NCBI GenBank assembly: GCA_963824395.1
Contig: CAWGPF010000001.1
Coordinates: 1,550,001-1,614,000 of the forward strand
DNA: 64,000 bases
Direction: 5' to 3'
Source of the DNA: 13-2-20CM-66-19 sp963824395
Lineage (GTDB): Bacteria; Pseudomonadota; Gammaproteobacteria; Steroidobacterales; Steroidobacteraceae
Each line of letters opens with the position of its first letter. The stretch's first letter is position 1. The notes beneath the pieces are model-generated. The model had not been told where the DNA came from, did no database searches, and saw only the letters and a list, made by a program, of their open reading frames with translations. This document shows, in pieces, positions 16,838-27,202 of this stretch. The position numbers and the translations under genes are program-made.

Positions 16838-19800
16838 TCCAGACCTTCATACTGCGCCGGGCGCTGCTCTTCATCGGGATCGTGCTGATCACGACCCTGA
16901 TACTCGCGCCGCTCCTCATCGGCTGGTCGGTGCTCTACACCACCGCCGGGGCGCAGTTCGTGGTGCGCCACCTGCCGCGCCATCTGGCCGGCATCACCCT
17001 CGACATCGTCGGTCTCACCGGCACGGTCGCCGACGGGCTGCACGTGGAGCGGGTGGAGATCGACCATGAGCTGGTGCACCTGAAGTTCACCGACATCGCC
17101 GGCCGGGCATCGCTCGCGCCGCTGCTCCTGCAGACCATCCGCGTCCCGCACGCGAGCGTCGCGACGGCGGAGATCACGGTGAAGCGCCGCGTACACCCGC
17201 CCACGCCCTCCCCGCCCGGCTTCCTGCCGCGCTGGCTGCTGATCAGCGCCGAAGACGTGCAGGTGCGTCAGGTCAGCTTGAGCGTTTACAACGGCGCACA
17301 CCTGGCGCTCGCAGGTTTGAGCGGAGCGGCGGTGCTGCGCCACGAGACCATCCGCTTCTTCCAGGCGCAGGGCCTCATGGAAGGCGCGCACGTGAGCGCC
17401 ACGGGGCAGCTCATGGCGCAGGACCCGCTCGGGCTGCAGGCCAAGGCGCATCTTGACTGGCACCCCGCCGGGCAGCCCGCCTACGTGCTCGACGGCACGG
17501 CGCGCGGCGACCTGAATCACCTGAGCGTGGTGGCGCGCACCGAGAGTCCCTTCCGCGCCGACGTGACGGGGCAGCTGATCGACATGACCGGTCACCTGCA
17601 CTGGGTGGCGAGCGTCTTCATGCACCAGTTGGACCTGCGGGCCTGGGGTGTAACCACCCCGCTCGGAGACATCACGGCGCGCCTGAGCGGCGCGGGGGAC
17701 CTGGACACCTTCACCGCCAAGGGCCCGGTGAACCCGCAGGGCCTGCGCGCCGGGGTGTTCGATCTGCTCTTCGAGGGCGGCTTCGCCCAGCACACGCTGA
17801 GCGCGCAGCGGGTGGACGTGCGCCACGTCGACTCGGGTGCCCGCGCGCAGGCCTCCGGCACGATCGCCATCATCGACAACGGGCCGCGCCTGGATCTGAA
17901 GGGCAGCTGGAGCGAGTTCCGCTGGCCGCTCGCGGGGCGCGATCCGGGCATGCGCAGCGCCAGCGGCACGTTCACGCTCACGGGCGTGCTGCCCTATGAC
18001 GCGCACGTGGTCGGCGATGCGCGCATCGCGCAGCTGCCCGTCATGCCGGTCGATGTGACCGGCCGGCTCGGCAAGGACAGCTTCGAGTTTGCGCGCGCAG
18101 ACGTTGATCTTTACGGCGGCCACACCAGCGCCACTGGCAAGGTCAACTGGGCGCAGGAGACCTACAGCGCCAGCGGGCACGCCGCCGGCATCGATCCTGC
18201 ACAGCTGCGCAGCGACCTTCCCGGGAGCCTAAGCTTCGACTACACGGTGTCGGGAAAGGGCTTCACGCCCAACGGGGATCTGGCGATCGCCTTCAGTGGC
18301 CTCACCGGCAAGCTGCGTGGCGCCAGCGCCAGCGGCGCCGGTGCGTTTGCGCATGCCGGCAAGACCTGGACGTTCAATGCCCTGAAGGTTGGCCTCGGCA
18401 CCACGAACCTCGCCCTGGACGGTCAGATCGATGACCTCCTGAAACTGCGCTTCGCGCTCAGCACCCAGGACCTGGACCTGCTTTCCCCCGGCAGCCGCGG
18501 GCAGCTGCGCGCCCAGGGCACCCTCGGGGGCACGTTCGCCGATCCTGCGGTCATCGGTAACGTGCACGCGGTCGACATCGACTACTCGGGCATCAAGATA
18601 AAAGGAGTCGACGCCGACATCGATTTCGAGCCGGATGCGACCGCGAAGGACTCGAAGGTCGATGCGCGCCTGCATGGCCTCAGCTACCAGCAGCGCACGC
18701 TCGATGCGGCCACCTTCACCCTCGCAGGTCCGCCGAGCAACTACGTGGTGCACCTGACCGCAACCGCACCGGGCCTGAGCGCCAGCGTGCAGACGCACGG
18801 CGCTTACGCTGCGCGCAGCTACAGGGGCCAGCTGACCGGGCTTGCCCTGAGCGGCAACGAGGCCCTGCACCTCACGCTCGACCGCCCCGTCGACTTCGTC
18901 GCCTCGCTCGAGCATCTGCGCATCGAGTGGCTGTGCCTCATCGGATCCCCGGGCAGCGTCTGCGCCGACGGCGACTGGACTCCTCAGGCGTGGGCGACCA
19001 CGATCATGACCAACGAGCTGCCACTCAATACCTTCACCGCCGGCATGACGCCTTCGGTGCAGTACGTGGGCACCATCAACGCGCTGGCGCGCCTCGGGGA
19101 CAGCGGCCAACGCATGCAGGGCACGCTCAAGGCGCAGCTCACCGATGCGGAAATCGCCCACCGTCTGGCGAGCAAGAAGATCGAGCACACGCGCATCGGC
19201 TCGGGCACGCTCGCCATCCAGCTCGGCGCGCAGGTGATCACCGCCCAGGCGGACCTCGGCGACGGCCAGGTGGGGACCCTGCACGCGGCCTTCACCGCAC
19301 AGCGCACCACGCCTGCGTGGCTCGACATGCCCCTGTCGGGTGAGATCCAGGCGCAGAGCGCCGACGTCGATCTCGTGTCCCTGTACGTGCCGGACATCGA
19401 CCGCGCGGCCGGGCACTTCAACGCCGACATCCAGGTGGCGGGCACACTCGGCGCGCCGCGCCTCGGGGGTGTGGTCAAGGTGAGTGACGGGGAGATCGAC
19501 GTCTACCAGGTGAATCTCGCGCTGCGGGCGATCGCGCTCGAGGCGCAGCTCTCGGATGCCGGCCTGAACTTCAAGGGCAGCGCGCGCGCCGGCGCCGGCA
19601 CGGTGAGCGCCGGCGGACACCTCGAGTGGCGCGAACTGCTGCCCTACGGCACGTTCCACCTCAAGGGGACCAACCTGCGTGTGGCGGACATCCCGGAGGC
19701 GGTGATCGACGCCTCGCCGGATCTCGACTTCGCCATCAGCGGGCGCAAGATCGAGGTCACGGGCAACGTGCTCGTGCCGTACGCCAAGATCCAGCCCAAA

Positions 19801-20559
19801 GACATCACCAATGCCGTGCGTCCCTCGGACGATGAGATCATCGTCGGCGCCGACGTGGACGACCCGAGCAAGCGCTTCGAGGTACTCACCACCGTGAGCC
19901 TCAAGCTCGGGGACAAGGTGAGCATCGATGCCATGGGCCTGACCGCGCGCCTCGGCGGCACCGTCACGGTCAAGAGCGGCTACGACGCCATCACGACCGC
20001 GGTGGGTGCGGTGAACGTCCTCGACGGCAAATACGCCGCCTACGCCCGCCAGCTCGACATCGACTCCGGAGTACTGAGCTTCAACGGCGGCCCGCTCGAT
20101 AACCCTGCGCTGCAGATCCGGGCGAAGAAGGTGTTCCCCGACGTCACCGCCTACGTGACGGTGCGCGGCACGCTGCTGCAGCCACAGATGTCCTTCTCCT
20201 CGGAGCCCCCGCTGCCACAGTCGCAGATCGTCTCCCTGATCCTCGCCGGCGGCTCGCTCGACTCCGCGCAGAGCCACGGCGGCAACGTGGCACTCGGACA
20301 GGGGGTAGCAATGCTGGCGCAGGAATACGGCCACCTGCTTGGCATCCAGGAGGCGAGCCTCGAGTCCGACCTCAACAACGAGACTTCAGTGGTGCTCGGG
20401 CGCTATCTGAATCCGCGCCTGTACGTGAGCTACGGCGTGAGCCTCACCGAGCAGCTCAATACCTTCAAGCTGCGCTACACGCTCGGGGATCACTGGACCA
20501 TCAAGGCGGAGGTCGGCCAGGCGCAGGGCGCGGACCTGGTCTACACCATCTCGAAGTAA
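16834..20559 (+). CDS. tamB: Translocation and assembly module subunit TamB
   Basis: Read from the GTG at 16834, whose last two bases are shared with the tamA stop (GTGA overlap), the product has 1241 residues, normal for TamB. Residues 7-30 form the inner-membrane anchor (ALLFIGIVLITTLILAPLLIGW). The long middle consists of repeated beta-strand pairs forming the hydrophobic-groove beta-helix of AsmA-like bridge proteins, and the last 350 residues are the conserved DUF490/TamB domain, ending with YTLGDHWTIKAEVGQAQGADLVYTI. The protein spans the periplasm and docks on TamA. The overlap implies coupled translation and a stoichiometric pair. Confidence 0.95.
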   Translation: MIQTFILRRALLFIGIVLITTLILAPLLIGWSVLYTTAGAQFVVRHLPRHLAGITLDIVGLTGTVADGLHVERVEIDHELVHLKFTDIAGRASLAPLLLQTIRVPHASVATAEITVKRRVHPPTPSPPGFLPRWLLISAEDVQVRQVSLSVYNGAHLALAGLSGAAVLRHETIRFFQAQGLMEGAHVSATGQLMAQDPLGLQAKAHLDWHPAGQPAYVLDGTARGDLNHLSVVARTESPFRADVTGQLIDMTGHLHWVASVFMHQLDLRAWGVTTPLGDITARLSGAGDLDTFTAKGPVNPQGLRAGVFDLLFEGGFAQHTLSAQRVDVRHVDSGARAQASGTIAIIDNGPRLDLKGSWSEFRWPLAGRDPGMRSASGTFTLTGVLPYDAHVVGDARIAQLPVMPVDVTGRLGKDSFEFARADVDLYGGHTSATGKVNWAQETYSASGHAAGIDPAQLRSDLPGSLSFDYTVSGKGFTPNGDLAIAFSGLTGKLRGASASGAGAFAHAGKTWTFNALKVGLGTTNLALDGQIDDLLKLRFALSTQDLDLLSPGSRGQLRAQGTLGGTFADPAVIGNVHAVDIDYSGIKIKGVDADIDFEPDATAKDSKVDARLHGLSYQQRTLDAATFTLAGPPSNYVVHLTATAPGLSASVQTHGAYAARSYRGQLTGLALSGNEALHLTLDRPVDFVASLEHLRIEWLCLIGSPGSVCADGDWTPQAWATTIMTNELPLNTFTAGMTPSVQYVGTINALARLGDSGQRMQGTLKAQLTDAEIAHRLASKKIEHTRIGSGTLAIQLGAQVITAQADLGDGQVGTLHAAFTAQRTTPAWLDMPLSGEIQAQSADVDLVSLYVPDIDRAAGHFNADIQVAGTLGAPRLGGVVKVSDGEIDVYQVNLALRAIALEAQLSDAGLNFKGSARAGAGTVSAGGHLEWRELLPYGTFHLKGTNLRVADIPEAVIDASPDLDFAISGRKIEVTGNVLVPYAKIQPKDITNAVRPSDDEIIVGADVDDPSKRFEVLTTVSLKLGDKVSIDAMGLTARLGGTVTVKSGYDAITTAVGAVNVLDGKYAAYARQLDIDSGVLSFNGGPLDNPALQIRAKKVFPDVTAYVTVRGTLLQPQMSFSSEPPLPQSQIVSLILAGGSLDSAQSHGGNVALGQGVAMLAQEYGHLLGIQEASLESDLNNETSVVLGRYLNPRLYVSYGVSLTEQLNTFKLRYTLGDHWTIKAEVGQAQGADLVYTISK

Positions 20560-20574
20560 GCCGGGCGTTGGCGT

Positions 20575-20988
20575 TCAGGGCGCGGCGCGCGGCGGGATGG
20601 AGTAGGTGCCCACGGTGTGCGCCACCATCGCCTCCTCGCCCTGCGAGTAGAGCGCCACTTCGCCGACGGCGAGCGTGCGGCCCACTTTCAAGAGCGTGCA
20701 AACCCCGAGGAGGTCGCGGCCGGCCGCCGGCCTGCGCATGAAGTTGACGCTCAGCTGGGTGGTGACGGTGAGCGGCACGATGCCGATCTCGGCCAGGATC
20801 GCCACGTACAGCGCCACATCCGCGACCGCCATCAGCACCGGTCCTGATACCGTGCCGCCCGGGCGCAGTTCGGCCTGCGTGACCGGGTGGCGCACGCTCG
20901 CGGTGCGCTCCCCGAGCGCGACGACCGTGCAGCGCGTCTGCGGAAAGTCGCGCGCCAGGAATTCATTCAGCTGCGCCAGATCCGGCAT
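20575..20988 (-). CDS. PaaI-type hotdog-fold thioesterase
   Basis: A 137-residue single-domain hotdog protein. RHPVTQAELRPGGTVSGPVLMAVADVALYVAI covers the conserved central helix, with Asp at the usual catalytic position (VADVALY), followed by TTQLSVNFMRRP and VGRTLAVGEVALYSQGEE strands. Such enzymes hydrolyse acyl-CoA thioesters as homotetramers in the cytoplasm; the substrate is unknown. The gene converges with tamB (15 bp apart) and is divergent from argR, with the ARG-box region between. It is not obviously part of the arginine pathway. Confidence 0.83.
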   Translation of the reverse strand: MPDLAQLNEFLARDFPQTRCTVVALGERTASVRHPVTQAELRPGGTVSGPVLMAVADVALYVAILAEIGIVPLTVTTQLSVNFMRRPAAGRDLLGVCTLLKVGRTLAVGEVALYSQGEEAMVAHTVGTYSIPPRAAP

Positions 20989-21114
20989 CCACTCACCCTG
21001 AAGTCCCGGCCCCGTGCCGATCGTACCTGCTGCGCCACCCTGGCGCGCCCGCGACGCCTGTCACAGTCGCGCGCTAGCGTGGATGGCTGCACGCGGCCGG
21101 CACCCTTGACTTCA

Positions 21115-21149
21115 GTGCATTAAAATGCACAATATGCGCATCTTTATGC
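21115..21149. promoter_or_regulatory. Tandem ARG boxes upstream of argR operon
   Basis: Two palindromes sit just before argR. The first is GTGCATT-AA-AATGCAC at 21115-21130. The second is CGCAT-CTTT-ATGCG at 21137-21150. Both share the core GCAT-N4-ATGC, and the cores start 21 bp apart (21117 and 21138), i.e. two helical turns. This matches the spacing of tandem ARG boxes bound by an ArgR hexamer in enterics. The core differs from the enteric TGAATWWWWATTCA consensus, suggesting a lineage-specific box. It implies arginine-dependent repression of the whole operon including argR. Confidence 0.7.
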
Positions 21150-21165
21150 GAGTGAATCACACAGC

Positions 21166-21618
21166 ATGCTGACGGATGCCCACCAGCTCGAGCGGCGCGG
21201 CGCCATCGTGCGCATCCTCAGGGACGGCCTGGTGCGCAAGCAGGCTGACCTGGTGCGCCTCCTTAAAAAAGAGGGCCATGAGGTCACGCAGTCCTCCATC
21301 AGCCGCGACCTGCGCGACCTCGGAGTCATCAAGGCGAGCGGCCGCTACGCGCTGCCGCCGGATGAGGTGACGCGCGCCAACGGTGATTTCGGCACCCTCA
21401 CCCAGTTCGTGCGTGGCCTGAAGAGCGCCGGTCCGTCCCTGACCGTGGTGCGCACCACCATCGGCGCCGCCCAGAGCGTGGCCGTGGCGATCGACAAGGC
21501 GCAGTGGCCCGAAGTCGCCGGCACCATCTCCGGTGACGACACCATCTTCATCGCCACCGCCACCCTGCGCGCGCAGCAGGAACTCATCGCGCGCCTGCGC
21601 ACACTCTTCCGGGTCTAA
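21166..21618 (+). CDS. argR: Arginine repressor ArgR
   Basis: A 150-residue protein of normal ArgR length. The N-terminal winged helix (residues 1-75) has the recognition segment VTQSSISRDLRDLGVIK. The C-terminal oligomerisation and arginine-binding domain contains the conserved TISGDDTIFIATAT, with the GDD aspartates that contact bound arginine. ArgR hexamers bind tandem ARG boxes when arginine is abundant. As first gene of the arg operon with two box-like palindromes directly upstream, it is probably autoregulated. argG follows 3 bp after the stop. Confidence 0.95.
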   Translation: MLTDAHQLERRGAIVRILRDGLVRKQADLVRLLKKEGHEVTQSSISRDLRDLGVIKASGRYALPPDEVTRANGDFGTLTQFVRGLKSAGPSLTVVRTTIGAAQSVAVAIDKAQWPEVAGTISGDDTIFIATATLRAQQELIARLRTLFRV

Positions 21619-21621
21619 ATC

Positions 21622-22863
21622 ATGTCCGCCAACACCCCCGCCCCGGGCGCCCAGCCCATCGTGCTCGCCTATTCCGGAGGCCTCGACACGTCCTTCCTCG
21701 TGCCGTGGCTCGCGGAAAAGGAGCGCCGCCCCGTCATCACCGTGACCGTGGATACCGGCGGCATCGATGCAGCGACGGCCCGGCAGCTCGGCGAGCGCGC
21801 CCGCGCGCTCGGGGCGATCGAGCACCACCAGATCGATGCACGCGCGGACTACTTCGAGCAGGTGCTGCGCTTCCTCATCATGGGGAACGTGCGCCGCGGC
21901 CAGCTCTACCCCCTGTGCGTGGGCGCCGAGCGCGTCATGCAGGCGCAGACCATCGCGCGCATGGCCGCAACCCTCGGCACCGACCTCATCGCGCACGGCT
22001 GCACCGCCGCGGGCAACGACCAGGTGCGCTTCGAGGTCGCGCTGCGCACGCTGGCGCCGGAGCTGAAGGTGCTGGCGCCGGTGCGCGACCACGCCTTCCG
22101 CCGCGAGGATGAGCTCGCCTATCTCACCGAGCGCGGGCTGCCCCTGCCGCCCACGGGCGCCCGGTACTCGGTCAACCGCGGCCTGTGGGGCGTGACCATC
22201 GGTGGTAAGGAGACCCTCACCTCCGCCGGCAGCATCCCGGAGGATGCCTGGATACTCACCCGCGAGGCCTTCCGCTCCCCGCGGCCGGCGGCGCGCCACG
22301 TGCTGTCGTTCCGCGAGGGGCGCCCCTGCGGGATCGATGGCACGACGCTCACCGCGGTCGAGGTCATCGAGACCCTGGAGTCTCTCGCCGCGCCCTTCGG
22401 CATCGGCCGCGGCATTCACCTGGGCGACACCATCATCGGCACCAAGGGCCGGGTGGCCTTCGAGGCGCCGGCCGCCGAGGTGCTGCTCAGCGCGCACCGT
22501 GAGCTCGAGAAGCTGGTACTCACCGCTCGCCAGCAGCGCATCAAGGACCTCGTGGCCCAGACCTACGGCGACCTGGTGCACGAGGGCCAGCTGCTCGACC
22601 CGGTGTGCCGCGACATCGAGGCGCTGCTTCTGTCCTCGCAGCGCCGCGTGACGGGCGACGTGCACCTGCTGTTGCAGACCGGCAGCCTATTCATCGAGGG
22701 GGTCGAGTCGCCCTACTCGCTGATGGCGGCCTCCCGCGGCGTCTATGGCGAGGCGGCCGGGGAATGGTCGGCGGCCGACGCGCTCGGCTTCTCGCGCATC
22801 GTCGCGCTGCCGGGGGTCTTCTACACGCGCGCCGGCGAGCGCGCCGCCGCGGGGGAGACTTAA
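21622..22863 (+). CDS. argG: Argininosuccinate synthase
   Basis: A 413-residue enzyme joining citrulline and aspartate with ATP to form argininosuccinate. The N-type ATP pyrophosphatase loop AYSGGLDTSF is near residues 16-25; HGCTAAGNDQVRFE near residues 127-140 contacts citrulline and aspartate; IHLGDTIIGTKGRVAFEAPAAE and VESPYSLMAASRGVYGE are further family blocks. By my reading the sequence is closer to the Bacteroidetes-type ArgG (FGIGRGIHLGDTIIG, RDIEALLLSSQRRVTG) than to the E. coli form, which matters for the origin of the operon. Downstream of argR by 3 bp; the next gene starts 3 bp after its stop. Confidence 0.95.
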   Translation: MSANTPAPGAQPIVLAYSGGLDTSFLVPWLAEKERRPVITVTVDTGGIDAATARQLGERARALGAIEHHQIDARADYFEQVLRFLIMGNVRRGQLYPLCVGAERVMQAQTIARMAATLGTDLIAHGCTAAGNDQVRFEVALRTLAPELKVLAPVRDHAFRREDELAYLTERGLPLPPTGARYSVNRGLWGVTIGGKETLTSAGSIPEDAWILTREAFRSPRPAARHVLSFREGRPCGIDGTTLTAVEVIETLESLAAPFGIGRGIHLGDTIIGTKGRVAFEAPAAEVLLSAHRELEKLVLTARQQRIKDLVAQTYGDLVHEGQLLDPVCRDIEALLLSSQRRVTGDVHLLLQTGSLFIEGVESPYSLMAASRGVYGEAAGEWSAADALGFSRIVALPGVFYTRAGERAAAGET

Positions 22864-22866
22864 GCC

Positions 22867-23940
22867 GTGGTCGGCATGCGCAGCGTGGTCGTCGACAAGC
22901 TCGCCTCCGTCACCCAGGCCTGCAACCTCTCGCACGAGGTGCGCGTCGCCACCGACATCCCCGCCGAGGAAGGCGTGGTGGTGGTGGTCGAGGTGCTCAA
23001 CAACAAGTCGACCTACAACACCCTCGAACTCACGAGCGGCCGCATGGCCAAGGTTGGCAAGGGCGACGTCGTGGCCGGGGCCCTCGGGCACCGCAAGGCG
23101 CTGTTCGGCTACTCCGGGCACGTCCCCGAGCGGGTAGCCCCGGGCGATGTCATCCAGATGCTCAACATCGGCGGCGTGCTCGGCATCTGCGATTCGGTGA
23201 ACCCGGACAAGGGCAAGCCCTTCGACTGCCGCGTGATCGGCGTGGCGCTCAACTTCCCCTACCTCGGCGAGCGCATCGGCGTGCCGGCGCGCGTCGGCTA
23301 CAAGCCGCTCGACCCGGGCGCACCGCTCGTGACCTGCGGCGTGCCGGTGGTGGCGCTCGCCGGCACCTGCATGGAGGCGGGCAAGACCGCCGCGGCCTGC
23401 GCGGTGATCTCGCGCATGCGCCACCGCGGCCTCACCGTGGACGCGTTCAAAGCGACTGGCGTCTCGCTGCGCCGCGACATCCTCGCCATGGAGGACTCGG
23501 GCGCCCGCCACAGCGCCATCTTCACCGACTTCGGCATCGTCACGACGACGCGCGCCAATGGCCCGGCGCTCACCCGCACGATGCTCACCGAGCTCGCGGC
23601 GGGCAAGCCCGACGTGCTGGTGTTCGAGCTCGGCGACGGGATCCTCGGCACCTACGGGGTGGACGCGATCCTCGAGTGCCCCGACATCCGTGCCGCCCTG
23701 AGCGGCGTCATCCTCTCGGCGAACGACCCGGTCGCCGCCTGGGGGGGCGTGAAGCTGCTGCGCGAGCGCTTCGGCATCGAGCCGTGCGTCGTCACCGGGC
23801 CCTCCACCGATAACCAGGTCGGGGTGGAGATCATCGAGAGCCAGATGGGTGTGCCGGCCTTCAACGCCATGAGCAACGGTGCCGCCCTCGGGGACCGGGT
23901 GATCGCAGCCCTCGGCCTCAAAGCGCAGGCCGTGCAATGA
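22867..23940 (+). CDS. P-loop NTPase-fold protein of unknown function inside the arginine operon
   Basis: A 357-residue protein (GTG start at 22867; an ATG at 22876 is an alternative). The N-terminal 155 residues are beta-rich (EGVVVVVEVLNNKSTYNTLEL, APGDVIQMLNIGGVLG). A Walker A-like loop GTCMEAGKT at residues 166-174 begins a Rossmann-type domain with DAFKATG, a Walker B-like VLVFELGDG and a late NAMSNGAALGDRV. The middle resembles DUF1611 P-loop proteins, a family that, as I recall, includes the D-glutamate N-acetyltransferase DgcN, but the match is partial. It starts 3 bp after argG and overlaps argC by 4 bp, so it is a genuine operon member. Since no glutamate N-acyltransferase gene is present, a role in making the acyl-glutamate precursor is a plausible but unproven idea. 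Confidence 0.7.
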   Translation: MVGMRSVVVDKLASVTQACNLSHEVRVATDIPAEEGVVVVVEVLNNKSTYNTLELTSGRMAKVGKGDVVAGALGHRKALFGYSGHVPERVAPGDVIQMLNIGGVLGICDSVNPDKGKPFDCRVIGVALNFPYLGERIGVPARVGYKPLDPGAPLVTCGVPVVALAGTCMEAGKTAAACAVISRMRHRGLTVDAFKATGVSLRRDILAMEDSGARHSAIFTDFGIVTTTRANGPALTRTMLTELAAGKPDVLVFELGDGILGTYGVDAILECPDIRAALSGVILSANDPVAAWGGVKLLRERFGIEPCVVTGPSTDNQVGVEIIESQMGVPAFNAMSNGAALGDRVIAALGLKAQAVQ

Positions 23941-24998
23941 GCGCCCGCATCCCGGCCGTAGTGCTCGGCGGCACCGGCTACGTGGCCGGCGAGCTGCTGC
24001 GCCTCATCGCCGCCCACCCGCAGTTCACCCTCGCCGCGGTCATGTCCGACAGCGCCGCAGGGGATGCCGTGGCGAGCGCGTTCCCGCACCTCGTGAGCGC
24101 CTACCCCGGCACGCGCTTCAGCTCCCAGGAGGAGGTGCGCCGCATCCTGTGCGAGAGCCCGGCCACCGCGATGTTCTCGGCGGCCCCGCACGGGGTGTCC
24201 GCCGGCCTCATCGATGCGCTCTTGAGCGCCGCGACCGCCGCCGGCACCGCCCCGCGCGTGGTCGACATCTCGGCCGACTTCCGCTACAGCACGGCGGATG
24301 CCTACGCGCAGGTCTACCGCCACCCGCACGGCGCGCCGCGGCGCCTCGCGCAGTTCACCTGCGCACTGCCCGAGCAGCTCGGCGCGCCGCCCACACCCCA
24401 CATCGCGCACCCGGGCTGCTTTGCCACCGCGATCCTGCTGGCGAGCGTGCCGCTTCTGAAGAGCGGCCTCATCACGCCGGCGGTGTTCGTGAGCGGCGTC
24501 ACGGGCAGCACGGGCTCGGGCAGGAAGCCGGTGCCCGGCACCCACCATCCGCTGCGGCACGGGGACCTCTACAGCTACAGCACCCTCGTGCACCGGCACG
24601 TGCCGGAAGTGACTGCCTGCGCGCTCGCCGCCTCCGGGGTGGAGGGGCGTTTCGCCTTCGTGCCGCACTCGGGTCCCTTCGCGCGCGGCATCCACGTGAC
24701 GCTGCAGGCGGCGCTGGCCGGGCCAGCCGACAGCCAGCGGGTGCTCGAGGTGCTGCGCGCCTACTACGCGGAGGCGCCGTTCGTGCGCGTCAGCGCCGAC
24801 GCCCCGCGCGTGAAGGACGTCGTCGCCAGCAACTACGCGCACCTCTCGGCGGTGGTCATGAGCGGCACGGTGGCGGTGCTGTGCGCGATCGACAACCTCA
24901 ACAAGGGCGCCGCCGGCGGGGCCATCCAGTGGATGAACCGCCTGTTCGGCCTGCCCGAGACCGCAGGTCTCACCGCGCCCGCGCCGGGCTGGACCTGA
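23937..24998 (+). CDS. argC: N-acetyl-gamma-glutamyl-phosphate reductase
   Basis: A 353-residue enzyme reducing N-acyl-glutamyl phosphate to the semialdehyde with NADPH. VLGGTGYVAGELLRL (residues 9-23) is the dinucleotide-binding turn and HIAHPGCFATAILL holds the catalytic Cys161. SGVTGSTGSGRKPVPGTHHPLRHGDLYSY covers the family loop and the catalytic histidine region. The start ATG overlaps the upstream stop (ATGA), implying coupling with the P-loop protein. argD begins 2 bp after the argC stop. Whether the acyl group is acetyl or succinyl cannot be told from this gene. Confidence 0.94.
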   Translation: MSARIPAVVLGGTGYVAGELLRLIAAHPQFTLAAVMSDSAAGDAVASAFPHLVSAYPGTRFSSQEEVRRILCESPATAMFSAAPHGVSAGLIDALLSAATAAGTAPRVVDISADFRYSTADAYAQVYRHPHGAPRRLAQFTCALPEQLGAPPTPHIAHPGCFATAILLASVPLLKSGLITPAVFVSGVTGSTGSGRKPVPGTHHPLRHGDLYSYSTLVHRHVPEVTACALAASGVEGRFAFVPHSGPFARGIHVTLQAALAGPADSQRVLEVLRAYYAEAPFVRVSADAPRVKDVVASNYAHLSAVVMSGTVAVLCAIDNLNKGAAGGAIQWMNRLFGLPETAGLTAPAPGWT

Positions 24999-25000
24999 AG

Positions 25001-26178
<1,178 letters not shown>

Positions 26179-26182
<4 letters not shown>

Positions 26183-27174
26183 AGCGCTTCCTCGATCTCA
26201 ACGATTTCACGCGCGAGGAGGTGCTGTCGCTGCTGGAGCTCGCGCGGCGCCTGGAGAGGCAGCCCGAGCCGCGCGCGCTCACCGGCAAGATCCTCGGACT
26301 TCTCTTCTTCAATCCCTCGCTGCGCACGCTCGCCTCGTTCCAGGTGGCCATGATGCGTCTCGGCGGCAACTCCTTCGTCATCAACCCGGGCCAGGGCACC
26401 TGGCAGCTGGAGACCCGCAGCGGCGTCGTCATGGACGGCGCCGCCGCCGAGCACGTACGCGAGGCGATCCCGGTGCTCGCCTCCTACTGCGATGCGCTCG
26501 GCATCCGCGCGTTCGCCGAAGGCAAGGACCTCGAGTACGACCTGGCGGAGACGAACTTCAAGAGCATGGCGGCCCTCACCGACAAGCCCCTCATCAACCT
26601 CGAGTCCGCCCTCAACCATCCGTGCCAGGCGCTCGCGGACTGGAAGACCCTCGATGACCTGTCGGTGCCCCGCCACGCGCGCTTCGTGCTCTCCTGGGCT
26701 TACCACCCGCGGGCGCTGCCGCTTGCCGTGCCGGCAGCGGCGCTGCACATGGCGGCGCTGCGCGGCATGGACGTGACGGTGCTGCGCCCGGAAGGCTTCG
26801 CGCTGCCGGCCCCCGTCATGGAGCGCGCGCGGCGTGCCGCCGCGCTCGCGGGCGGCTCGGTACGCGAGACCGCCGAGCGCGCCGAGGCGCTGCCGGGCGC
26901 CCAGGTGCTGTACGTGAAGGAATGGGGCGCCACCGAGGCCTACGGCGATCAGGCGGCGGATGCGCGCCTGCGCGCGGCCCTCAAGAACTGGTGCGTGCGC
27001 GAGGACTGGTTCGCGACAGCCCCCGAGTGCCGCCTCATGCACTGCCTGCCGGTGCGACGCAACACCGGCATCGCCGACGAAGTGCTCGATGGCCCGCGCA
27101 GCATCGTGCAGCGCGAGGCCTACAACCGCCTGCCGGCGCAGATGGCGGTGCTGCACCAGATGCTCAGGTCCTGA
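26179..27174 (+). CDS. argF': N-acyl-L-ornithine carbamoyltransferase (acetyl/succinylornithine type)
   Basis: 331 residues from the GTG at 26179 (GTGA overlap with argD). The carbamoyl-phosphate loop is FFNPSLRTLASF (residues 43-54), the second block GTWQLETRSGVVMDG, then ALNHPCQALAD and LMHCLPVRRN. The tryptophan in GTW, the VMDGxxxEH segment and HCLPVRRN mark the acyl-ornithine type rather than ornithine transcarbamylases. Overall it is closest to Bacteroides succinylornithine transcarbamylase. Ala90 occupies the specificity position (Glu92 in Xanthomonas AOTCase, Pro90 in Bacteroides SOTCase). Leu51 replaces the second Arg of SxRTR, which is unusual. The product is N-acyl-citrulline, so a deacylase must exist elsewhere. 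Confidence 0.9.
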
Positions 27175-27202
27175 AAGCCGCCACCGTTAGGGAAGACTTC
27201 CG

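Noticed and set aside
18229..20334. About 700-codon open frame on the minus strand opposite tamB
   Set aside because: Low-complexity Arg/His/Val-rich translation, no ribosome binding site, and full overlap with the recognisable TamB domain.
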